Shown one piece after another: positions 48,648 to 58,600 of a stretch of 64,000 bases of DNA. Where the stretch lies: positions 1 through 64,000 of the forward strand of contig SVGC01000001.1 of the NCBI GenBank assembly GCA_015056495.1, in the 5' to 3' direction. The position numbers and the translations under genes were made by a program. Numbering within the stretch: position 1 is the stretch's first letter; each line of letters begins with the position of its first letter. The notes under the pieces are model-generated. The model saw nothing but the letters and a program-made list of their open reading frames with translations. It had not been told where the DNA came from and did no database searches. This DNA comes from Butyrivibrio sp. GTDB lineage: Bacteria > Bacillota > Clostridia > Lachnospirales > Lachnospiraceae.

Positions 48648-51140
48648 ATGTCTGATAAACCAAGAAGTAAACAGAAGAATATAACCGGTGAAGGCCAGGG
48701 CGTTCATAAGCGTGGAAACGGCACGGGTCAGGGACCTGTTGGTAAGGGTCAGTTTATGGGTGGCCAGGGAACTTCAGGTGGCGGTTTTCAAAGTAGTCAG
48801 GGCAGCTTTGGCAATGGCCAGGGCGGCTCAGGTGGCTCAGAACCAAACAGATCCGGTGGAGGCGGCAGTCTCTTAAAAATTGCGATCATTGTCATTGTAC
48901 TTCTTCTTGGCGGCGGAGGCGGATTATCTACATTCCTTGGAGGAGATTCTGATTACGATTCCAATACATATACACAGACTACAAATACAACCTACACTAC
49001 CAATACAACAGGCCAGTCATCTCAGAATACGTCCGCTGGAAGTGGATATGGTTCATTTGGCAGCTATTCAGACCTGTTCAACAGCGTTAGCGGTTCATCC
49101 AATGGCTGGTCAACAACAGCCAATACTGGTAAACTCAACACCACTGTAGCAAGTGGCGCAAGAGACAGATATACCAAGGTTACTGGCGATGGCTCTGATA
49201 CAGTGACTATCATGGTATACATGTGCGGAACAGACCTTGAGTCCAGAAGCGGCATGGCAACCAATGACCTTAATGAGATGCTCAGCGCTACTATAACGAA
49301 CAGCAATCTCAATCTTATTGTATTTACAGGTGGTTGTACTGCCTGGAGAAACAATGTTGTCAGCAGTAAAGTCAACCAGATATATAAGATATCAGGCGGC
49401 AAGATGACTCAGCTTGAAAGCAATGCCGGAACTACAGCCATGACTGATCCTGATAATATATCTTCTTTTATCAAATACTGTAAGACCAATTATCCGGCTA
49501 ACAGAAACATGCTGATATTCTGGGATCACGGCGGCGGCTCACTTTCCGGATATGGATATGATGAAAAAAATCCTAGAAGCGGCTCTATGACATTGGCTGG
49601 TATCAATACAGCATTAAAGAATGCAGATCTGAAATTTGATTTTATCGGCTTTGACGCATGTCTTATGGCCACAGTAGAGACAGATATCATGCTGGCTGAT
49701 TATGCAGACTATGCGATTGCTTCAGAAGAGACAGAACCAGGAGTGGGCTGGTATTACACTAACTGGCTTACGGCCATTAATAATGATACAAGCCTTCCTA
49801 CATTAGATATAGGCAAAAAAATCATCGACGACTTTGTGGATGTATGTGCAAAAACATGTCAGGGACAAAAGACAACTCTTTCCCTTGTGGACCTTGCTGA
49901 ACTTGAGATCACAGTGCCTGACAGCTTTAAGTCTTTTGCATCAAGCACCACAGACCTTATTAAAAATAACGAATACAAAGTAGTATCAGATGCGAGAAGT
50001 AATGTAAGAGAATTTGCCCAGAGCTCCAAGATAGACCAAATAGACCTGGTGCAGTTCGCTCATAGCATTGATACACAGGAGAGTAATGAACTTGCAGATG
50101 CTCTTTTGTCCTGTGTTAAGTACAACAGAACTTCAAGTAATATGACCAATGCTTATGGAATCTCTATTTATTTTCCATATAAAAAAGTGTCTTCAGTTGA
50201 TGCAGCAGTTAAGACCTATGATCAGATCGGCCTTGATGACGAGTATTCTGATTGCATCAAGGAGTTTGCATCTCTTGAAGTTGCAGGACAGATATCCACA
50301 GGAGGAAGCACTTCTCCATTTGGAATGCTGACAGGCGGTGGCAGCAATATTTATTCAGGAACAGAGACTCTGGAGACTATTACACAGCTGATCTCACTTT
50401 TTGCTTCCGGAAGCAGCGGCATTTCAGGCTTGTCAGACTCTAATACAGATTTCTTTTCAGGAAGGGAACTGGGAGTAGAGGAGCAGGCACAGTATATTTC
50501 AGAAAATCAGTTTGATGCATCACTCTTAAGCTGGGAAGTGGCCTCAGATGGTTCATATTATATGCCGATCAGCCAGGATCAGTGGAGTCTTGTTCATTCA
50601 GTAGAGTTGTGCATGTACTACGACGATGGCACTGGTTATCTTGATCTTGGACAGGATAATCTGTTTGAAATCGATGACGATGGAAATCTTATTGCAGATA
50701 CTGATTTTGCATGGCTTTCAATAAATGGTCAGCCTGTTGCATATCACCACCTGGATACAATTGAAGATGGCGATGAATACACTATGACTGGCTATGTTCC
50801 AGCAATGCTTAATGGTGAAAAAGTCAAACTGATCATAATCCATGACAGCGACAATCCAAATGGTTATATAGCAGGTGCTGAACCATTTTATTCAGAAGAC
50901 GTTACTGAAACAGTTTCGAGAGGACTTATCGACCTTGAGGAAGGCGATACTTTGGACTTCTTGTGCGATTTTTACTCATATGATGAAGAGTTTCAGGATA
51001 GCTATTATCTGGGAGAGCAGATGACTGTTACAGATGATATGACTATTTCCTATACTTATCTTGGTGAGGATTGCATTGAAGCATACATGATCACAGATAT
51101 TTATGACCAGACATACTGGACACCAGTTGTAGGCGAATAA
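48648..51140 (+). CDS. clostripain-family (C11) cysteine protease-like membrane protein, 830 aa
   Basis: TGGGGAGG precedes ATG 48648. The N-terminal ~75 residues are Gly/Gln-rich and cytoplasmic. One transmembrane helix (LLKIAIIVIVLLLGGGGGLS) follows, then a Thr/Asn-rich linker and from ~185 the C11 caspase-like domain (DTVTIMVYMCGTDLESRSG). Catalytic His294 in IFWDHGGGSLSG and Cys338 in GFDACLMATVET are both present. Residues ~590-830 add beta-rich acidic domains (DYADYAIASEETEPG lies earlier; DDGNLIADTDFAWLSINGQP in the tail). Active extracellular cleavage is likely; the substrate is unknown. The K+ channel gene follows after 24 bases, probably in the same operon. Confidence 0.9.
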   Translation: MSDKPRSKQKNITGEGQGVHKRGNGTGQGPVGKGQFMGGQGTSGGGFQSSQGSFGNGQGGSGGSEPNRSGGGGSLLKIAIIVIVLLLGGGGGLSTFLGGDSDYDSNTYTQTTNTTYTTNTTGQSSQNTSAGSGYGSFGSYSDLFNSVSGSSNGWSTTANTGKLNTTVASGARDRYTKVTGDGSDTVTIMVYMCGTDLESRSGMATNDLNEMLSATITNSNLNLIVFTGGCTAWRNNVVSSKVNQIYKISGGKMTQLESNAGTTAMTDPDNISSFIKYCKTNYPANRNMLIFWDHGGGSLSGYGYDEKNPRSGSMTLAGINTALKNADLKFDFIGFDACLMATVETDIMLADYADYAIASEETEPGVGWYYTNWLTAINNDTSLPTLDIGKKIIDDFVDVCAKTCQGQKTTLSLVDLAELEITVPDSFKSFASSTTDLIKNNEYKVVSDARSNVREFAQSSKIDQIDLVQFAHSIDTQESNELADALLSCVKYNRTSSNMTNAYGISIYFPYKKVSSVDAAVKTYDQIGLDDEYSDCIKEFASLEVAGQISTGGSTSPFGMLTGGGSNIYSGTETLETITQLISLFASGSSGISGLSDSNTDFFSGRELGVEEQAQYISENQFDASLLSWEVASDGSYYMPISQDQWSLVHSVELCMYYDDGTGYLDLGQDNLFEIDDDGNLIADTDFAWLSINGQPVAYHHLDTIEDGDEYTMTGYVPAMLNGEKVKLIIIHDSDNPNGYIAGAEPFYSEDVTETVSRGLIDLEEGDTLDFLCDFYSYDEEFQDSYYLGEQMTVTDDMTISYTYLGEDCIEAYMITDIYDQTYWTPVVGE

Positions 51141-51164
51141 TTTGTAAAAAAGGATATAGCTGAC

Positions 51165-52367
51165 ATGTCAAAATATGAAAAGATCAAACGCAGAGTATAT
51201 CAGATAATTGAAGTTGGTTATACAGAGGACGAAGTAAGCCGCTTGTATGATATTATCGGTGTGGCTGCAATTATCCTCAATCTGATAGCGACCATATGCC
51301 AGACCTATGACAATCTGGAACTTCAGTATGGCAATGTCTTTGCTATGATTGAAGCCATAACTGTAGCATATTTTGCAATAGATTATTTTTTGAGAATATG
51401 GACTGCAGCCTACGGATTTCCTAATGATACAAGAGTCAGGGCAACGCTTAAGTATGTTTTATCTTTTACAGGAATCATAGATTTGATATCATTTTTGCCT
51501 TATTACCTGCCTTTCTTTTTCCCTGGTGGAGCAATTGCCTTCAGGATGTTCAGGATAGTAAGGATATTCAGACTGTTCAGGATAAATGCATATTATGATG
51601 CGCTGAATGTCATTACAGAGGTTATCAAATCCAAGGCACAGCAGCTTTTGTCATCGGTATTTATTATCATTGTAATGATGATTGCCTCCAGTCTTGCCAT
51701 GTATTCTATGGAGCACGCAGCTCAGCCGGATGTGTTTGCCAATGCTTTTTCAGGAGTATGGTGGGCGGCGTCAACCCTTGCAACAGTTGGATATGGAGAT
51801 ATTTATCCTATAACGACCGGTGGTAAACTCCTTGGAATCGTCATCACCTTCCTGGGTGTAGGCGTGGTTGCGGTTCCTACAGGTATTATTTCCGCCGGAT
51901 TCGTTGAGCAGTATGCCAGACTCAAGGCTATCAGTGAGCAGGCAATAGAAACAGACATTCATTTTATCAAGATAAGGGTTGATGCCAGGGATCATTGGAT
52001 TGAAAAAAAGATTGCAGATCTGAACCTCCCGAGAGAGGTCATCCTTGCCGCTATCCAGCGCGATAAAGATATAATAATTCCTCGCGGCAATGTCACCATA
52101 AAGGAAGGCGATATTGTAGTCCTTGGCGCTCAGTCCTTTAAGGATAACTGGAATCAGAGCCTGAAAGAAATAGAACTTAAAGAAGCTCATCCATGGAATG
52201 GCCTCGCCATCAAGGAACTTGATATTTCCAGACAGACTTTCATAGTTCTGGTCCGCCGCGACGAGCGTACTCTGATCCCTCGCGGCGACCTCAAACTCAA
52301 AGCCGGCGATGTAGTAGTACTCTATACCAAGATGCACATCCAGGATGCAAAAGAAATACTAATTTAA
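51165..52367 (+). CDS. voltage-gated K+ channel with two TrkA-C domains
   Basis: 400 residues. Six transmembrane helices of the Kv type: S1 IIGVAAIILNLIATIC, S2-S3 to ~residue 110, S4 FRMFRIVRIFRLFRI with arginines every third residue, and the pore TLATVGYGD (filter Thr207-Asp212). After S6 (VVAVPTGIISAGF) come two TrkA-C/RCK_C-like domains (ADLNLPREVILAAIQRDKDI, NGLAIKELDISRQTFIVLVR). A ligand such as c-di-AMP often binds RCK_C domains; that is family knowledge, not shown here. Immediately followed by a 205-bp composite repeat. Confidence 0.95.
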   Translation: MSKYEKIKRRVYQIIEVGYTEDEVSRLYDIIGVAAIILNLIATICQTYDNLELQYGNVFAMIEAITVAYFAIDYFLRIWTAAYGFPNDTRVRATLKYVLSFTGIIDLISFLPYYLPFFFPGGAIAFRMFRIVRIFRLFRINAYYDALNVITEVIKSKAQQLLSSVFIIIVMMIASSLAMYSMEHAAQPDVFANAFSGVWWAASTLATVGYGDIYPITTGGKLLGIVITFLGVGVVAVPTGIISAGFVEQYARLKAISEQAIETDIHFIKIRVDARDHWIEKKIADLNLPREVILAAIQRDKDIIIPRGNVTIKEGDIVVLGAQSFKDNWNQSLKEIELKEAHPWNGLAIKELDISRQTFIVLVRRDERTLIPRGDLKLKAGDVVVLYTKMHIQDAKEILI

Positions 52368-52370
52368 AAA

Positions 52371-52575
52371 GAGTCAGTGGGGACGTATCAAATTGACTCA
52401 TTTTTGTCACTTTGTGACAAAAATATGCAAATAGGCTATTTAAAGGCGACTTCGTCGCAGAGCCTATTTGCCTCTTGAATCATGTTCTCACGAAATCCGC
52501 AGCCAGTGCGGATTTCTATTTGTGCTCATAAAAAAATGTACGCAATGAGTCAATTTGATACGTCCCCACTGACTC
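52371..52575. repeat. 205-bp composite palindromic element, copy 1 (contains TGAATCAT element e)
   Basis: Outer arms GAGTCAGTGGGGACGTATCA ... GATACGTCCCCACTGACTC enclose TTTTTGTCAC-TTT-GTGACAAAAA (52401-52423) and hairpin element e (52428-52516: AATAGGC...GCCTATT with GCGAC-TTC-GTCGC, linker CCTCTTGAATCATGTTCTCA, hairpin B AAATCCGCA). It fits exactly between the channel and lacI-type stops. Its near-identical copy lies inverted at 55375. Confidence 0.92.
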
Positions 52576-53625
52576 TTATTTTGTTGCAGATTCTCTATAT
52601 ATGATGTCGGTTTCGATGTAGGTCTTGCGGTATGGCATGTGCGGGTTGGCTATTCTGGAGAGGAGCAGGTCTGCAGCGGTGTAGCCCATTGAACTGCTGT
52701 GGATCTTGATGGTGGTGAGGTTGGGTTCAATGATGGTGGCTTCCGGAGCGTTGTCAAAACCGCAGACATAAACATCATCGGGGATGCTTTTGCCTGATTG
52801 CTTTAGCGCCTTGATAGTGGATGTTGCTAAGAAGTCATTGGCACAGAAAAAAACTTCGGGGGTGTGCTTTAGAGAACTGATCCTATCAGCAAGCCAGTTT
52901 GCATCGTGATATGGATTGGAATCGTCATCCAATATGCACATATCAGTGTCAATGTTGATATCGTTGTCTGTAAGAGCTGAGACATAAGCCTGCCATCTCT
53001 CATAGAAAGACTGACAGTGATATCTGTCTCCTATAAAGGAGATATTTTTTTTGCCCTTTTTTATAAAAGAATCTATAAGCTTGTAGACGCTTGCAATGTT
53101 TTCCATATAGAGCAAGTCTGCATCCAGACTGCATTTCTGCAATAGCGGAGTATCTACAAACAATATTGGAATATTCTGCTTACATAAAAATCTGCTGTAT
53201 TCTTCTGAAAAAAGCTCTATGCATAGGATTCCGGCAATATTTTCAAGATGGATATTGGCTGGAAAGCATAGATTATCTATTTCATAATCTCTTATGATAT
53301 TGATCGAAACTTTATAACCAAGTGAATCTACTTTATTCTGAAAAGCTGCTAATAGCTTGTTTCCTGAATGGGAAGCACCTGGAAAAGAGTGCGTAAACAG
53401 CGCAATTTCTGTTTTACCAGGATTTGCCATGAGAGAAGGTGAACTGTCAGAAACAGGCATATCAATAGAACTGAACTGCTTGTAGCCCATGGCAATGGCA
53501 GTCTGACATATCTTATTTCTAGTTTCTGCTGAAACGGCACCTGTATCATTAAGTGCTCTGGATACTGTATTTCTTGACATGCCAAGTGCATTGGCAATTT
53601 CCTGAAGTGTAACTCTTTTTCCCAT
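52576..53625 (-). CDS. LacI-family transcriptional regulator
   Basis: 349 residues. HTH at residues 5-24 (VTLQEIANALGMSRNTVSRA) with the hinge/minor-groove segment SAETRNKICQTAIAMGYKQF. A sugar-binding periplasmic-like core follows (IALFTHSFPGASHSG, CIELFSEEYSRFLCK, PDDVYVCGFDNAPEATIIEP). Divergent from the GH32-like lipoprotein, so local control of that gene by its sugar product is likely. Candidate operators lie in the shared intergenic region. The stop abuts the composite repeat. Confidence 0.95.
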   Translation of the reverse strand: MGKRVTLQEIANALGMSRNTVSRALNDTGAVSAETRNKICQTAIAMGYKQFSSIDMPVSDSSPSLMANPGKTEIALFTHSFPGASHSGNKLLAAFQNKVDSLGYKVSINIIRDYEIDNLCFPANIHLENIAGILCIELFSEEYSRFLCKQNIPILFVDTPLLQKCSLDADLLYMENIASVYKLIDSFIKKGKKNISFIGDRYHCQSFYERWQAYVSALTDNDINIDTDMCILDDDSNPYHDANWLADRISSLKHTPEVFFCANDFLATSTIKALKQSGKSIPDDVYVCGFDNAPEATIIEPNLTTIKIHSSSMGYTAADLLLSRIANPHMPYRKTYIETDIIYRESATK

Positions 53626-53753
53626 GATTTCCCCTATGTATTTTAAGAATCTTTATTCATGATAAACTAAGCAACCGGATGTGTCAAATGTAACAATTGA
53701 AGTTATTAATGCACAAAAAACGCCTCCCTAAAATTGTGGCATTTCACGAAAAT

Positions 53754-53768
53754 GTGCACTAAATGCAC
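53754..53768. promoter_or_regulatory. palindrome upstream of the GH32-like promoter (LacI operator candidate 1)
   Basis: GTGCA-CTAAA-TGCAC, perfect 5-bp arms, just upstream of the -35. It shares the GTGC/GCAC half-sites with the site at 53822 but with different spacing. Confidence 0.45.
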
Positions 53769-53775
53769 TTGATGA

Positions 53776-53804
53776 TTGATACAAATGAAACATAATGCTA
53801 TTAT
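53776..53804 (+). promoter_or_regulatory. predicted promoter of the GH32-like gene
   Basis: TTGATA (53776-53781), 17-base spacer, TATTAT (53799-53804); start expected near 53811. Confidence 0.6.
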
Positions 53805-53821
53805 TGACCTAACAAATGATA

Positions 53822-53833
53822 GTGCAAAAGCAC
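53822..53833. promoter_or_regulatory. palindrome after the transcription start (LacI operator candidate 2)
   Basis: GTGC-AAAA-GCAC, placed at about +11 to +22, directly before the GGAGG ribosome site, a repressing position. Confidence 0.5.
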
Positions 53834-53846
53834 CAAAGGAGGAACA

Positions 53847-55361
53847 ATGAAAAAGACACTAATATCGTTGTTGGTGGGCATTATCGCCATATCCAGTGTT
53901 GGGTGTGCAAATGTAACATCTGATGCAGAGGAAGCGGAGCAGATAGTGGAAGAGGAATATTTAGGAGAAAGTATAGAAGACCATGTACTTTTCCCGGCGT
54001 CAGTGGAAGGGCTTGTGGGCGATACAATGCCTTTTTATGACGAGGGAACGTACAACATATTCTATCTGGCAGATCAGAGAGCAGGTAAACAGGGGTATCA
54101 TCCATGGGCATTGATGCAGACATCTGATTTTACTTCTTATGATGATAAAGGAGTGGTCATCAATTATGGCGACAGCATTGAAGATCAGGATATAGCCCTT
54201 GGAACAGGAAGTGTCGTCAAGGATGAGAATGGCACCTATCATGCTTTTTATACAGGTCATAATGATTCATATGAACCAAAAGAAGCTGTTATGCATGCAA
54301 CCAGTTCTGACATGATCACTTGGACAAAAATACCGGAAGATACTTTGTATGCCAGTGAAGACTATTCACAAAATGATTTCAGGGATCCATATGTATTCTA
54401 TGTTGATGAAGAAAGTTGCTATTACATGCTTGTTGCTACAAGAAAAGACAACATGGGAATAATTGCCAAGTATACTTCCAAGGATCTTACGACCTGGGAA
54501 GATGCAGGAGTTTTTTTTGAAAATGATATGGGCAATGATTCCAATCTGGAATGTCCTACACTGCTTGAATATAAGGGAAAGTGGTATCTGTCATTTTCAG
54601 ATCAGTGGCCCCATAGACTGGTACATTATCGTATAGCAGACTCCATAAATGGCGAATTTGAGAAGCCGGCTCAGGATATTTTTGACTGCAATGGTTTCTA
54701 TGCCGGCAGGATGGAGACTGATGGCGACAATCTATATGTGGTTGGATGGAATGGAACCAAAAAGAGTCATATAGATACTGAAGACTATGACTGGGGCGGT
54801 AACATGGTCACACACAAGCTGGTGCAGCATGAAGACGGGACACTTACGCCAGTACTTAATCCAAGCATAGAGCAGGCGCTAAATAATGAAATTGATCTGG
54901 CACCGACAAAGCTTACAGAAACGTCCCGATTTGAAGATGGCACAGTTAGTTTTGCCGGTGAAGAATACGAGGTTGCTGTTTTCAAAAATATTCTGGGAAG
55001 CTATCTTCTTAAGACTACAATCAAAGATTTTGATAAAGAGGGCATGTTTGGATTCTGCTTTAATACCAATGATGAAAATGTGGGAAGGCTTAATATCATT
55101 TTTAATGCAGGCAATAACAGGATCGAGTTCTACAATGATACCAATATCATGGAGAGATCAGCCCAGTCATATGTTGATTATGCAATTTCAGAAAAGGATG
55201 AGCTAAAGATATCAATGCTCATTGCAGATGGCGTGGTGACAATGTATGTAAATGATGAGATTGCCTTTACTACAAGAATGTATTTATCACAAGGTTCTGA
55301 ATGGGGAGTTTTCAGCGTGAGCTCAGAAGCAAGTTTTGAGGATATGAAATTGTATAAATAA
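53847..55361 (+). CDS. GH32-like (clan GH-J) glycosidase lipoprotein, probable fructanase
   Basis: 504 residues; AAAGGAGGAACA before ATG; signal peptide with lipobox SVGC. A five-bladed propeller typical of GH32/GH43 is present: VGDTMPFYDEGTYNIFYLAD (nucleophile Asp position), ALGTGSVVKDENGTYHAFYT, NDFRDPYVF (the RDP motif) and LECPTLLEYKGKWYLSFSD (ECP acid/base motif). A C-terminal beta-sandwich (FGFCFNTNDENVGRLNIIF) follows, as in GH32 and related enzymes. The motif set favours GH32 over GH43; fructan or sucrose-type substrates are therefore inferred. Control by the divergent LacI protein is likely. Confidence 0.85.
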   Translation: MKKTLISLLVGIIAISSVGCANVTSDAEEAEQIVEEEYLGESIEDHVLFPASVEGLVGDTMPFYDEGTYNIFYLADQRAGKQGYHPWALMQTSDFTSYDDKGVVINYGDSIEDQDIALGTGSVVKDENGTYHAFYTGHNDSYEPKEAVMHATSSDMITWTKIPEDTLYASEDYSQNDFRDPYVFYVDEESCYYMLVATRKDNMGIIAKYTSKDLTTWEDAGVFFENDMGNDSNLECPTLLEYKGKWYLSFSDQWPHRLVHYRIADSINGEFEKPAQDIFDCNGFYAGRMETDGDNLYVVGWNGTKKSHIDTEDYDWGGNMVTHKLVQHEDGTLTPVLNPSIEQALNNEIDLAPTKLTETSRFEDGTVSFAGEEYEVAVFKNILGSYLLKTTIKDFDKEGMFGFCFNTNDENVGRLNIIFNAGNNRIEFYNDTNIMERSAQSYVDYAISEKDELKISMLIADGVVTMYVNDEIAFTTRMYLSQGSEWGVFSVSSEASFEDMKLYK

Positions 55362-55374
55362 TTGGAGCTTCATT

Positions 55375-55582
55375 GAGTCACTGGGGACGTATCAAATTGA
55401 CTCATTGGCATATATTTTTTGTGTGAGTTCAAATAGAAATCCGCACTGGCTGCGGATTTCGTGAGAACATGATTCAAGAGGCAAATAGGCTCTGCGACGA
55501 AGTCGCCTTTAAATAGCCTATTTGCAGTATTTTTGTCACAAAGTGACAAAAATGAGTCAAATTGATACGTCCCCGCTGACTC
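55375..55582. repeat. 205-bp composite palindromic element, copy 2 (inverted; contains TGAATCAT element f)
   Basis: Reverse-complement copy of 52371-52575, differing at few positions. It carries element f (55436-55524) and the GTCACAAAGTGAC hairpin, and ends 26 bases before the start of the nine-domain gene, so its right part lies in that gene's leader. Confidence 0.92.
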
Positions 55583-55608
55583 AGCGACAAGTATATTGGG
55601 AGAAACTT

Positions 55609-58600
55609 ATGGGGAATATATTAAATAAAATCATAGAAAAGGTAATCAAATATAAGGTGGCAGCAGGTATTGCAGTATTGGGAATAGGTACTGTGACAAC
55701 CGCAGCTGTTGCCATGAACAGACAGGAAATAGTACAGGAGATAACTGTAATTGAAGATGAGGTACTGCCTCTGGCTAGCAAATGGCCGACATCTTTTAAT
55801 ACTGATGATTATGTAGAGCCGGAATTTGTTGATGATGAGAGCAGAACTAACAATGCTTTTAATGTTGCGGATTTCGGAGAACAGGGTTCAAATGGCTGGT
55901 TTTACAGATATGGATCATCTCAGGATCCAACAAGATCCAAGCAGATAGAGTCATTTGATGGTGAAAAGTATTATCAGATCGGACATAACGGACTGGAGAT
56001 CAAATCTGATTTTATCCATACTGCAGAGGGGACTTCTCCTATAATCGAGTGGAGAGCTGCGCAGGCTGGCAATATCAATATCCAGTTTACGTATGTGAAA
56101 AATGTGAATAATGACAAGAACCCTTCATATCCTGATGGTGTGACATTATACGTATATAAAGGTGAAGAGGCAATAGGCAGATACACGGTAGATGCTTATA
56201 CAGACAAGGAAGAAATAGTGGAAGAGACTATTGATGATCTCTACGTTGATGAGCTGGAAAGTCTGTATTTTGTAGTTGATCCCAATATGAATAATGCCTA
56301 TGATGGAGGCTCTCTCTATGTGGCAATAGCTGACGTAAATGCCCAGGGACCAAGTGTGGTCAAGGACAAAAACAGGATTGATAATAATGCCTATTCTATT
56401 GACGACTATGGAAAACAGGGATCAAATGGTTGGACGTACATGTGTGGCAAGACTGTTGCAGATGCAAGACTTGTTTCTACTGAAAAAGATGGAGAGTATA
56501 TGAACGTGACATCTCCAAATCTTAAGCTCAGTCAGTTTTTTATTCATCCAGCGATCAATGACGCAGCAATGTTGTGCTGGCAACCATATTCAGATGGAGC
56601 TGTTGAGATTAGAGGTACCTACAAGAAGTTTGAGCAAAATGATGGTAATCCACAGTGGCCTGATGGAGTAACGGTTTCAATTTATAAGAATGGAGAAAAA
56701 CTTTTTTCACAGCATATTGATGCACCTGATTCAGGTGAAAAAGAGATTTCGTTCAGAGAAAAAAATGTATCGCTGACGACAAGCGACAGATTGTATTTTG
56801 TTGTAGACGCAGGCACTAATGCATCATATGATGGCGGTTGTTTTGACATATCAATACTTGACAGGACTGATGCTACAACAGAAAAAGATATTGTAATAGA
56901 AGGCGATGATAAGAGAGACAACAATGCTGACGTAAAATATGATTTTGGAAAACAGGGCGCAAACGGATGGTTTTTCCAGGAAGGGTATGGAGATGATCCA
57001 AATGAAACCTACAATATGCGCGTGTTTGATGAAAAAGAGTATCGCTATATCGATGGAAGTAATCTTGAAATCAAAGGAGATTTTGTGAATCCTGGCCGTG
57101 GAAAGTCAGCGGTCATAAAATGGAGGGTTGCTCAGACTGGAAAAGTAATGTTGAAGGCTGCCTATACCAAGTTTAAAAATGAAGATAAAAATCCGTCATG
57201 GCCTGATGGAACCAGAGTAACAATCTATTACAATGATACAGTGATATCCCAGGAGGAATTTGCTCCGGATACAAGGCAGGAAATCACTAAGAGAATGGAT
57301 GTAGATTCCATGGATGTAAAAAAAGGCGACTACATCACTATGGTGGTCAATGCCAAGGCAAACAATGCTTACGATGCCGGAAAGTATGAATTTGCTGTAT
57401 ATGACCTGACTGGAATGACAACAGAAGATGATATTGCAATAGATACAAGCGAAACAAGGCAGAATTTTGCTGACGTTAAGTATGATTTTGGAGAGCAGGG
57501 CAAAAACGGCTGGTTCTATCAGGAAGGCCTGACCCTTGGAAACAATAAGCGTTTGGATATAAACATGCGCTCATATGATTCAGTAGAAGAGAGATATCTG
57601 GATTCCAGAGACCTTGAGATAAAGCGTGATTTTGTTAATCCAGGAAAAGGGGAGGCTGCAGTTATCAAATGGAAAGCTGCCCAAAGCGGAACAATCAAGA
57701 TTGACGCTTCTTATACAAAACTTAAAAATGAAGATAAGAATCCTGACTGGCCTGATGGAACTATAGTAACAATCTATCATAATGAAAAAGTGCTTGTGCA
57801 GGAAGAATTTACACCGGATACATTAAAAGAGATAACTAAAAGACTGGATGTTGCTTCGGTAGACGTAGCGCAAAACGATTGTATCACAATGGTGGTGGAC
57901 CCAAAGGATAACAATGCTTACGATGCAGGTAAATACGAATTTTCAATAAAAGGACTTTCACCGCTTACCGGTACGACAGAAAAAGATATAGATGCCAAAC
58001 TGAAAGTGCGCAGTAACAATGCTTCCATTCAGGATGACTTTGGAGAACAGGGCAAAAATGGTTGGTTCTATCAGTCTGGTTATTATCTTGATCCATTTTT
58101 TGCAGTAAATGTTGAGACTTATCAGGAAAATGAAAAGTATACAACTAATGATGGTGTGGAGATAAAAAGAGATTACATTGTGCCTGCCAATAAGGGAAGA
58201 TCTGCCAATGTAAAATGGGTTGTTCCTCAAAATGGTAAGATTGACATTCTTGCTTCATATACAAAACTGAAAAATGAAGACAAAAATCCTGATTGGCCAG
58301 ATGGCGTAACAGTTTATCTTATGAAAAATGATGAGGTGCTAAAACAAGAAGGATTTGAACCTCTTGTTGACAGCGAGACCACAAAAGATCTGTCGGTAGA
58401 AGGACTTGAAGTTCATGAAGGTGATTGTATCACTTTAATGGTAGATGGTAGAGAAAATACAGCATATGATGGTGGTAATTTTACCTTCGTAATTGAAGAT
58501 GCAGAGCTCCGTACCATGAATATGGTCAACAACAGTGGTTCCAACTATGCCAACCTTGCTTATGATTTTGGAGAGCAGGGCTCAAATGGCTGGTACTATC

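Noticed and set aside
55522..55608. Upstream ATG for the nine-domain protein
   Set aside because: It lies inside the composite repeat, without a ribosome site; ATG 55609 has one and is followed by an export signal.
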